In this document: in pieces, positions 1-5,609 of the stretch | Layout: the number at the start of each line of letters is the position of its first letter | Numbering within the stretch: position 1 is the first letter of the stretch | From: Erythrobacter sp. | Lineage (GTDB): Bacteria; Pseudomonadota; Alphaproteobacteria; Sphingomonadales; Sphingomonadaceae | NCBI GenBank assembly: GCA_003483125.1 | Contig: DMWU01000033.1 | Location: forward strand, 1-5,778 | Direction of reading: 5' to 3' | Length of the DNA: 5,778 nt | The notes under the pieces: model-generated | Told to the model about the DNA's origin: nothing | What the model saw: only the letters and a program-made list of their open reading frames with translations | The model's database searches: none | Position numbers and translations under genes: made by a program

Positions 1-171
1 GCAGCCACGACCAGGGTCGACGCGGTAGAGAAAGATGAGCGCGAGATCATTGTTGCCGAAGGAATGGAGCAGGCCATGGGCGAGGCCCGGCGAACGCCCG
101 ACGAGCTGTTTGACCAGGTCGCCGCAATGGTCGCGGCCGGCTATATCGAGAAGATGGAAGGCGAAGATTGA
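1..171 (+). CDS. C-terminal 56 residues of an unrecognised protein (5' end outside window)
   Basis: An open frame enters from the left edge and runs 56 codons to a TGA at 169-171. Third codon positions are rich in G and C and the frame has no interruption, so I take it as real coding sequence. The visible tail is strongly charged (many Glu, Asp, Arg, Lys) and looks helical; it ends in GYIEKMEGED. The stretch PDELFDQVAAMVAAGYI, at about residues 37-53 of the fragment, has the rhythm of an amphipathic helix with a winged-helix-like LVxxGYI ending, but that is too little to name a family. Its stop overlaps the TTG start of the next gene in the pattern TTGA, so the two are probably co-transcribed and translationally coupled. 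I do not recognise the product. Confidence 0.7.
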   Translation, partial: AATTRVDAVEKDEREIIVAEGMEQAMGEARRTPDELFDQVAAMVAAGYIEKMEGED

Positions 172-1073
172 CCTCCTTCCCGCAAAAGCGCGTTGCGCTT
201 TCCAATGGAATTGAACTGGATGTCGTCGATGAGGGGCCGCGCGATGGCCTAGCGCTGATTTTCCTCCACGGTTTTCCTGAAAGCAATCGCACATGGCGGC
301 ATCAGATCGTACATTTCTCTGACCGGTTTCGTTGTATTGCGCCCGATCAGCGCGGTTATCGTGGCTCATCCAAGCCCAAAGAAGTCACTGATTATACTCC
401 TGATAAGATAATCGGAGATGTCTTTCTGCTAGCGGATGCATTGGGCATAGAGACATTCACAATTATCGGGCACGATTGGGGCGGCGCGATTGCCTGGGGT
501 GTCGCATTAAGTGCGCAACACGAGCGCGCTACCCGCGCGATTATCGCCAATGCCCCGCATCCGGTAATTTATTCCAAGCTGCTCTACACCGATCCGGAGC
601 AGCGCGCAGCCGGGCAATATATGCGCAAATATCGCGACACTTCGCATGATGCGCAGATCAGGGAAAAAGGCCTAACTGCCTTCGTTGAAGGGACAGCAGC
701 TGCTGCAGACGTTCTTCCCGAAAGTGATGCACAAGAGCGAGAGGCGATCCTGGTCGATTGGAGCGATGGAGATACTGCAATCGCTATGCTCAACTGGTAT
801 CGAGCCACGCCGCTGGTCGTCCCTCCGCCCGATGCGCCATTTGAGATTCCCCAAGATGCCCGATTACCAAGCGTTCCAATGCTGACCATCCCTACTCTGG
901 TCATCTGGGCAATGCAGGATCATGCACTAACCCCGAGCAATATTGTCGGGCTGGATGAACACATCGCCAATCTTACATTGGTGAAGATCCCCGATTGCGG
1001 CCATTTCGTGACATGGGGGGCGCCCGACGAAGTCAACGCGGCCATGGAAGAGTTCCTAGCCCAAGAAAGTTAG
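168..1073 (+). CDS. alpha/beta-fold hydrolase, epoxide hydrolase-like
   Basis: A 301-residue cytoplasmic alpha/beta hydrolase with no signal peptide. The oxyanion-hole motif HGFPE lies at residues 34-38, the nucleophile elbow GHDWGG at 101-106 (nucleophile Asp103), the probable acid Asp251 in WAMQD, and the catalytic His279 in CGHF. An Asp nucleophile with a following Trp, the HGxP motif and a cap-domain NWYR (Tyr211 as candidate epoxide-polarising tyrosine) are typical of soluble epoxide hydrolases. Haloalkane dehalogenases share part of this pattern. Fluoroacetate dehalogenases usually have Arg after the nucleophile, so that alternative is less likely. The natural substrate cannot be read from sequence. 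The start must be TTG at 168: it is the only start-like codon between the preceding in-frame stop and HGFPE, it overlaps the upstream TGA, and GGAAGG at 156-161 sits at good ribosome-binding distance. Confidence 0.9.
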   Translation: MTSFPQKRVALSNGIELDVVDEGPRDGLALIFLHGFPESNRTWRHQIVHFSDRFRCIAPDQRGYRGSSKPKEVTDYTPDKIIGDVFLLADALGIETFTIIGHDWGGAIAWGVALSAQHERATRAIIANAPHPVIYSKLLYTDPEQRAAGQYMRKYRDTSHDAQIREKGLTAFVEGTAAAADVLPESDAQEREAILVDWSDGDTAIAMLNWYRATPLVVPPPDAPFEIPQDARLPSVPMLTIPTLVIWAMQDHALTPSNIVGLDEHIANLTLVKIPDCGHFVTWGAPDEVNAAMEEFLAQES

Positions 1074-1076
1074 GCA

Positions 1077-2140
1077 CTAGCGATCCAGCCATTCGACCCA
1101 TGCGCCATGCGGATGCGCGCATGCCAGTAGCGCCTCCTGTTCGCCGCCGGGCCAATAGCGAAAACGAAGTTCATGTCGAAAAGTCTTGCGATTGGTCTCC
1201 AGTTTAACCCAAGCTAGCGGACGTTCAGGAGTTGCGTCAGCAGCAGCAAGCTCCATCGCGCTGGTAATCGCGGCCTGGGTCGCATCTGGAATATATTGCC
1301 AGACAATCGAGTGATATAGGACGCGGGTTACGCCGCTTTCCTGCGGGGCTCTCAGCATCTCGACTACAAAATCACCAGCATCCTGCCGTACGACTTGCGG
1401 CGGTGACTGGCGCGCAAGCTCGATTGCAGCATCAACCCTGCCCATGCGCTCGCTGGCGTCGGGCCACACATAACTCCTAAGTTTTAGAGCACTGTCAGGA
1501 TTTGTTAGATCGATAGGAGCCTGGTCGCATCCCATGATCGTAGTAATCTCCACCTGCTTGTCGGGGGGGCCTCGCCTCGCCATTCCGGCTTGATCAGCAT
1601 CGGAGAATTCTCGGGTCCGATTATAGTTCCGCCCAAATCAAATCGACAGCGATCCATCATTGTATTGACGCCTGCGCTAGCTCCAAGCTCATTCATCTCG
1701 AAGCGTGAACCCAGCCGCGCCGAAAGCCACATCAATCCCGCCATGATACTGGCGGATCGGCCTGCCTCGTTTGTCTGAGGTGGGCCGTCGAGCCAAGGTA
1801 GCAATTGCGTGTCAAAAGATTCGACAAGTTCGCACACCAGAGCATCGATCAAAGCCTGGTCCGTGATTTGCCCGGCATAAACCCGTGCCAGCCTGTCATC
1901 TGCGCCCGTCAGGACTAAACTATGCAATCCACCTGCTATCCTTAGTGGCATAGCGTCTTTAAGTGAGAGGCCCTGCCAATTGGCTATTCGCCTACCAGTA
2001 GCGGTATCCGTTTTTGCCACCTGCTCAAGCGCACGGATGACCCTCGCCGTACAGGGCGCACCATTCTCTTCAGCATGAGAAGCTTGCCAACTGATTGCCC
2101 ACGCCAGGTCCTGGGTATCCATTACGCCATCAACTGACAT
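1077..2140 (-). pseudogene. DUF2332 family protein gene, interrupted by a -1 frameshift
   Basis: Two overlapping minus-strand frames together give one full-length DUF2332 protein of about 354 residues. The 5' frame runs from ATG at 2140 and contains LRIAGGLHSLVL and ELGASAGVN; it ends after a non-family tail at a TAA at 1505-1507. The other frame, from about 1562 to the TAG at 1077-1079, supplies GCDQAPIDL, LRSYVWPD, VLYHSIVWQYIP, PLAWVKLE, WPGGE and AHPHGAWVEW. The family alignment passes from PEWRGEAPP in the first frame straight to DKQVEITTIMGCD in the second, so the break lies in the C7 run. The GASAGVN segment resembles a nucleotide- or SAM-binding glycine loop, but the family has no established function that I know. 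ATG 2140 is preferred over the longer start at 2182 because AGGAAG lies 7 nt upstream. The second half shows no further decay, so a sequencing error or recoding is as likely as a true pseudogene. Confidence 0.85.
1563..1569 (-). other. C7 homopolymer, site of the DUF2332 frameshift
   Basis: The plus strand has seven consecutive G here, read as CCCCCCC in the gene. Adding one C restores a continuous DUF2332 reading frame (Glu-Ala-Pro-Pro-Asp-Lys). In the incoming frame the codons are gcc ccc ccg, so the heptamer C CCC CCG also fits the X XXY YYZ pattern of -1 ribosomal slippage. A homopolymer undercall is the simplest explanation. Confidence 0.75.
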
Positions 2141-2202
2141 AGATATTCTTCCTGCCAAATAGTTTGCCCTTTGCTCGCCCAAGTCTTAAGTGCCGCGGCG
2201 CT
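2141..2202. promoter_or_regulatory. divergent gap between the DUF2332 gene and hisG
   Basis: These 62 bp separate two outward-pointing starts and must carry, or lie close to, the promoters of both genes unless these lie within the neighbouring coding sequences. On the minus strand AGGAAG (2153 down to 2148) is a clear ribosome binding site 7 nt from the DUF2332 ATG. On the plus strand hisG has no good Shine-Dalgarno sequence: the bases before its ATG read gtgccgcggcgct. TTGCCC at 2164-2169 with TTAAGT at 2186-2191 is a weak sigma70-like pair that would give a nearly leaderless hisG transcript. There is no room for a his leader peptide or attenuator. Confidence 0.35.
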
Positions 2203-2868
2203 ATGAAAGATACCGCTGGCCAGCTTACTTTCGCCATCCCGAAGGGGCGCATTCTCGACGAAGCGCTGCCTGTGATGGCCCGCGCCGGCGTAGTGCCCGA
2301 GGATGGGTTTCATGACAAGGCCAACCGGGCACTGAGCTTTGGCACGACGCGCCAGGACATGCGCATTATCCGGGTCCGCGCATTTGATGTCGCAACATTC
2401 GTTGCCCATGGCGCAGCGCAAGTCGGAATTGTCGGGTCAGATGTAATAGAAGAATTTGATTATGCTGATCTTTATGCTCCGGTCGATCTCGATATCGGTC
2501 ACTGCCGCCTGTCAGTGGCGGTGGTGAATGGTGGCAAGGAAGTTGAACAAACGGCGAGCCATCTTCGCGTCGCAACGAAGTACCCAAATATCACTCGTCG
2601 CCACTTTGAAGGCAAAGGTATTCAGGCCGAATGCGTGAAGCTGAATGGCGCGATGGAGCTTGCACCCTCGCTCGGACTTGCGTGCCAAATCGTCGACCTT
2701 GTTTCAACCGGACGTACGCTGAAAGACAATGGCTTGGTCGAAAGCGAACATATTCTGGACGTGTCGGCACGGCTTATCGTCAACCGAGCGGCGCTGAAAA
2801 CCGATCCACGCATTGCCGAATTGGTCAACGCGTTCCGCGAAGAAGCCGCCAAGCAACAGGAAGCATGA
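2203..2868 (+). CDS. hisG: ATP phosphoribosyltransferase catalytic subunit, short form
   Basis: HisG joins ATP and phosphoribosyl pyrophosphate to give phosphoribosyl-ATP and pyrophosphate, the first step of histidine synthesis, in the cytoplasm. The 221-residue product has PKGRI at 13-17, VGIVGSDVI at 74-82, and the family signature beginning at Glu152 ([19 protein letters not shown]) with the PRPP-binding TGRTL at 169-173. The length matches the short HisG_S class, which lacks the C-terminal regulatory ACT-like domain and works as a complex with HisZ. No hisZ is visible here, so it should be encoded elsewhere. I choose ATG 2203 because the protein then begins [17 protein letters not shown] as expected; the in-frame TTG at 2164 would add 13 unusual residues. 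The stop overlaps the hisD start. Confidence 0.95.
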   Translation: MKDTAGQLTFAIPKGRILDEALPVMARAGVVPEDGFHDKANRALSFGTTRQDMRIIRVRAFDVATFVAHGAAQVGIVGSDVIEEFDYADLYAPVDLDIGHCRLSVAVVNGGKEVEQTASHLRVATKYPNITRRHFEGKGIQAECVKLNGAMELAPSLGLACQIVDLVSTGRTLKDNGLVESEHILDVSARLIVNRAALKTDPRIAELVNAFREEAAKQQEA

Positions 2869-4157
2869 TGCAATTCCTGCGTAGCACCGATCCTGACTTC
2901 GAAACGCGCTTTGACACGATCGTCGACGATCGTCGCGAGTCCGATAGCGATGTCTCGCAGCAGGTCGCTGACATCCTTGCCGACGTAAAGCAGCGTGGCG
3001 ACCTAGCTTTGGCCGAATATTCGCAACGCCTCGATGATTACAATCTCGCCGATGATGCTGATTGGGTTATCACCCCCGATGATTGCAAGCGCGCATATGA
3101 CGATCTGAAGCCCGGCCTACGCGAAGCACTCGAACTCGCGGCAGAAAGAATTGCTGCCTATCACCGTGATCAGCTTCCGCAGGATCGCGATTTCACTGAT
3201 GATGTCGGCGTGAGGCAGGGGGCAATATGGCGCGCGGTAGATGCAGCAGGCCTTTATGTGCCGGGTGGACGGGCCGCCTATCCGTCTTCTCTATTGATGA
3301 ACGCCATTCCTGCGCGCGTTGCGGGGGTCGAGCGATTGGCGGTGGTTACGCCGACTCCGGCTGGCAAGGTTAATCCACTGGTGCTCGCAGCGGCACATAT
3401 TGCCGGTGTGGACGAGGTCTGGCGGGTCGGCGGCGCGCAAGCCGTGGCCGCACTTGCCTATGGCACTGATCGCATAGGTGCGGTCGATGTCATCACCGGC
3501 CCCGGCAATGCTTGGGTCGCTGAGGCCAAACGCCAATTATACGGAGTGGTTGGCATTGATATGGTCGCCGGGCCAAGCGAGATCCTGGTCATCGCTGACG
3601 GCAGTAACGACCCAGAATGGATTGCCGCTGACTTGCTGAGCCAGGCCGAGCATGACCCAAGCTCGCAATCCATCCTGATCACGGATGACGCCGATTTTGG
3701 CGAACGCGTTAATAGCGCTGTCGAGCGGCAACTGGCCGAACTTGCGACAGAATCTACCGCGCGCAGTAGCTGGAACGATTATGGGGCAATAGTCGTCGTC
3801 GACAGTCTGGAAGCAGCCCCCACCCTTGCCGATCGGCTCGCGGCTGAACATGTCGAGCTGGCAGTAGCCGAGCCTGAACCGCTCTTGAGATCGATCCGAC
3901 ATGCAGGAAGCGTATTCCTGGGTCGAATGACACCAGAGGCGATCGGCGATTACGTCGCAGGACCCAATCATGTGCTTCCCACAGGTCGCCGCGCACGCTT
4001 CGCAAGCGGATTGTCGGTGCTCGACTTCATGAAGCGTACCAGCTTCATCGCATTGGACGATGCTGCGCTGGACAAGATCGGACCTGCTGCCGTGGCCCTC
4101 GCCAATGCAGAGGGCTTGCCAGCCCATGCAAAATCGGTAGAGGCCCGCCTCAAATGA
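2865..4157 (+). CDS. hisD: histidinol dehydrogenase
   Basis: HisD carries out the last two steps of histidine synthesis, oxidising L-histidinol through histidinaldehyde to L-histidine with two NAD+. The product is 430 residues, the usual family length. The family signature runs from IDMVAGPSE at residues 231-239 to LLSQAEH at 257-263. The zinc ligands expected from the E. coli enzyme are visible as Gln260, His263, Asp362 and His421, and the catalytic Glu-His pair as Glu328-His329. All key residues are present. Two in-frame ATGs, 2865 and 2868, are possible. AGGAAG at 2858-2863 suits 2868 slightly better, while 2865 gives an ATGA overlap with hisG. The frame stays open upstream to 2631 inside hisG, but that extension has no family resemblance and is not part of the gene. 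Confidence 0.96.
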   Translation: MMQFLRSTDPDFETRFDTIVDDRRESDSDVSQQVADILADVKQRGDLALAEYSQRLDDYNLADDADWVITPDDCKRAYDDLKPGLREALELAAERIAAYHRDQLPQDRDFTDDVGVRQGAIWRAVDAAGLYVPGGRAAYPSSLLMNAIPARVAGVERLAVVTPTPAGKVNPLVLAAAHIAGVDEVWRVGGAQAVAALAYGTDRIGAVDVITGPGNAWVAEAKRQLYGVVGIDMVAGPSEILVIADGSNDPEWIAADLLSQAEHDPSSQSILITDDADFGERVNSAVERQLAELATESTARSSWNDYGAIVVVDSLEAAPTLADRLAAEHVELAVAEPEPLLRSIRHAGSVFLGRMTPEAIGDYVAGPNHVLPTGRRARFASGLSVLDFMKRTSFIALDDAALDKIGPAAVALANAEGLPAHAKSVEARLK

Positions 4158-4600
4158 CAGCTCCCCGATCCCATGCACGTTCTGCGGCCCGCCTTGCGGC
4201 CGTGCAGGCACTTTACCAGCAGCAGATGGAAGGTACTGCGATCGCTAAATTGCTCAACGAATTCCACCAACACAGGCTGGGAATGGAAGTCGATGACGAG
4301 CTCTATGCCGATGCCGAGGTCGATTTCTTCGATGATATCGTCAGCGGTGTGAATGCACGTCGCGACGAGATCGACGGTTTGCTCGTCGCAAAGCTGGCCG
4401 ATGGCTGGACCTTGGCAAGGCTCGACAGGACAATGCTCCAGATTCTACGTTGCGGCGCGTATGAATTGATCGCCCGCGCCGATGTGCCAAAACCGGCGGC
4501 CATCAATGAGTATGTCGATGTGGCCAAGGCATTCTTCGACGATCGGGAGGCCAAGTTCGTCAACGGCATCCTCGATGCTGTCGGTAAGGAAGCACGCTGA
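4154..4600 (+). CDS. nusB: transcription antitermination factor NusB
   Basis: NusB binds boxA RNA with NusE (ribosomal protein S10) and helps RNA polymerase read through rRNA operons. The 148-residue all-helical protein starts with an Arg-rich segment and RLAAVQALYQQQ (residues 13-24), the RNA-binding first helix. It continues with GWTLARLDR (84-92), ILRCGAYEL (97-105), INEYVDVAKAF (117-127) and KFVNGILD (134-141), all family hallmarks. The ATG overlaps the hisD stop as ATGA. The upstream AGAGG at 4139-4143 is a distant, weak ribosome site, so reinitiation by ribosomes finishing hisD is likely. Its stop in turn overlaps the thiL start. Placement of nusB between hisD and thiL links a general transcription factor to two biosynthetic genes. 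Confidence 0.95.
   Translation: MTAPRSHARSAARLAAVQALYQQQMEGTAIAKLLNEFHQHRLGMEVDDELYADAEVDFFDDIVSGVNARRDEIDGLLVAKLADGWTLARLDRTMLQILRCGAYELIARADVPKPAAINEYVDVAKAFFDDREAKFVNGILDAVGKEAR
4586..4590 (+). promoter_or_regulatory. ribosome binding site of thiL
   Basis: AAGGA lies within the last codons of nusB and ends 6 nt before CTG at 4597. This is the spacing expected for a functional site and supports initiation at or next to 4597 rather than at the GTG 84 bases further on, which has no such element before it. Confidence 0.6.
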
Positions 4601-5469
4601 GCAGCGAGGCTGACTTCATCTCCGCGCTGCGCGAACTGGCGCAGCATCCCGCCGCTCGTGGGTTTGAAGATGATGTAGCAGTGCTCGAAATTGGCTATGA
4701 GACTCTGATCATCACCCATGACATGATGGCTGAGGGCACACATTATGTGCCCGGCCAAGACATGGCAGATGTTGCCTGGAAACTGGTGGCAGTAAATCTG
4801 TCGGATCTAGCGGCCAAGGGTGCAAAGCCAATTGGCATTTTGCTCGGCCACATGCTGGGCGATGGAGATGACCGCTTCATTGCAGGATTAAAAGAGGCTC
4901 TCGGCGAATTCGATGTACCGCTGCTGGGCGGCGATACAATCTCCGCCGAAGGCGCCCGAAGTTTCGGCCTCACCGCTATTGGCAGGGCGACATACAAACC
5001 TGTTCCATCCCGAACCGGCGCAAGGCCTGGCGACGCAATCTATCTTTGCGGTAATATCGGTGAAGCCATGCTGGGTTACGAGGCGATGCGCGACGCTATC
5101 GATGCCGACAGCTCGGCTTATTGCCGCCCGACCCCGCTTATTGAAGAGGGCCAGGCACTGGCCCCGCATGTCAGCGCGATGATGGATGTATCCGACGGAT
5201 TGCTGCTGGACGCGCAGCGAATGGCCAAGGCTAGCGAGAGCACATTTACTCTGGATAGTTCGTCCGTATCGCAAATCGCTCCCGCTGGCAGGCTGGACGA
5301 GGCGATGCGGTGGGGCGATGACTATGCCCTTCTCTTTACAGCGTCTCCAAAAGCCCAGTTGCCTATCTCGGCAACACGTATTGGCGAAGTACAATCCCTA
5401 GCTGGCCACTACCTGCTAGTTGACGGCGTCCATCCTTCAGATAGCGGCCCATTGGGTTATGAACACTGA
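4597..5469 (+). CDS. thiL: thiamine-monophosphate kinase, apparently starting at CTG
   Basis: ThiL phosphorylates thiamine monophosphate with ATP to give thiamine pyrophosphate in the cytoplasm. Counting from CTG 4597 the product has 290 residues. FEDDVAV (23-29) and THDMMAEGTHY (40-50) hold the metal- and ATP-binding acidic residues; KLVAVNLSDLAAKGAKP spans 62-78, LGGDT 110-114, MMDVSDGLLLD 195-205 and GDDYALLF 240-247. The C-terminus GYEH is typical. The first conventional start is GTG 4681, but that would remove the first 28 residues including the DD motif. Between the in-frame TAA at 4585-4587 and that motif there is no ATG, GTG or TTG. CTG 4597 fits because it overlaps the nusB stop as CTGA, follows a good ribosome site, and yields the expected N-terminus (SEADFISALRELAQHP). 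A single C-for-A error at 4597 would give ATG and leave the nusB Arg codon synonymous. Confidence 0.9.
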   Translation: MSSEADFISALRELAQHPAARGFEDDVAVLEIGYETLIITHDMMAEGTHYVPGQDMADVAWKLVAVNLSDLAAKGAKPIGILLGHMLGDGDDRFIAGLKEALGEFDVPLLGGDTISAEGARSFGLTAIGRATYKPVPSRTGARPGDAIYLCGNIGEAMLGYEAMRDAIDADSSAYCRPTPLIEEGQALAPHVSAMMDVSDGLLLDAQRMAKASESTFTLDSSSVSQIAPAGRLDEAMRWGDDYALLFTASPKAQLPISATRIGEVQSLAGHYLLVDGVHPSDSGPLGYEH

Positions 5470-5478
5470 AGACCTAGT

Positions 5479-5518
5479 GATTCTGGTGAATCCGATCGGA
5501 TTCTAATGAATCCCCCCT
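5479..5518. repeat. two 20-bp imperfect direct repeats carrying four GANTC sites and a 16-bp palindrome
   Basis: The units 5479-5498 and 5499-5518 agree at 13 of their first 15 bases (GATTCTGGTGAATCC and GATTCTAATGAATCC). Each holds GATTC-N4-GAATC, so there are GANTC motifs at 5479-5483, 5488-5492, 5499-5503 and 5508-5512. The junction forms the perfect palindrome GAATCCGATCGGATTC at 5488-5503. GANTC is the target of the CcrM adenine methyltransferase in most alphaproteobacteria. The block lies directly upstream of a promoter-like sequence for hppA and just after the thiL stop. It could be a methylation-responsive or repressor site. As RNA it could form short hairpins, but no T-run follows, so a classical terminator is unlikely. 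Confidence 0.75.
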
Positions 5519-5545
5519 TGTCACAACAAGATCAGGCCCTATAGC
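5518..5545 (+). promoter_or_regulatory. sigma70-like promoter for hppA
   Basis: TTGTCA at 5518-5523 (5 of 6 matches to TTGACA) and TATAGC at 5540-5545 (4 of 6 to TATAAT) are separated by 16 bp. Transcription would begin near 5551-5553, leaving a leader of about 57 nt before the hppA GTG. The -35 element abuts the GANTC repeat block. Confidence 0.55.
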
Positions 5546-5557
5546 GGCGCGGCTAAC

Positions 5558-5578
5558 ACCTCCGCGCACGACGGAGGT
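5558..5578 (+). other. hairpin in the hppA leader
   Basis: ACCTCCG (5558-5564) and CGGAGGT (5572-5578) form a perfect 7-bp stem with a 7-nt loop, a few bases after the predicted transcription start. There is no T-tract after it, so it is not a standard intrinsic terminator. It may protect the 5' end of the transcript. The CCTCC arm resembles an anti-Shine-Dalgarno sequence. Confidence 0.45.
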
Positions 5579-5597
5579 CCAATCCTAAAGGAAATCA

Positions 5598-5603
5598 GGG
5601 GGA
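5598..5603 (+). promoter_or_regulatory. ribosome binding site of hppA
   Basis: GGGGGA ends 6 nt before the GTG at 5610. It supports this GTG as the start; no in-frame ATG lies upstream. Confidence 0.55.
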
Positions 5604-5609
5604 TTATTC

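Noticed and set aside
584..904. 106-codon minus-strand open frame opposite the hydrolase
   Set aside because: Ser/Ala-rich shadow translation; the plus-strand gene has all catalytic motifs.
2141..2202. Histidine attenuator or leader peptide before hisG
   Set aside because: Only 62 bp are available, with no His codon run and no terminator hairpin.
2122..2421. 99-codon minus-strand open frame over the hisG start and the divergent gap
   Set aside because: It overlaps both hisG and the DUF2332 start region and shows no protein-like conservation.
2631..2864. In-frame extension of hisD upstream to 2631, giving a 508-residue frame
   Set aside because: It lies inside hisG in another frame, has no HisD resemblance, and HisD is full length from 2865.
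3537..4211. 224-codon minus-strand open frame opposite hisD
   Set aside because: It is antisense to a clearly conserved gene, its Cys/His/Arg-rich translation resembles no family I know, and it spans the hisD-nusB junction.
4888..5394. 168-codon minus-strand open frame opposite thiL
   Set aside because: Shadow of a conserved gene with no recognisable motif.
5479..5518. Intrinsic terminator of the thiL operon
   Set aside because: The inverted repeats have 5-6 bp stems and are followed by AATG or a C-run, not a T-tract.
5470..5609. Fluoride or TPP riboswitch in the thiL-hppA gap
   Set aside because: I considered a fluoride riboswitch because pyrophosphatase genes can carry one, and TPP because of thiL. 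Neither the conserved core of the crcB motif nor a THI box is visible.
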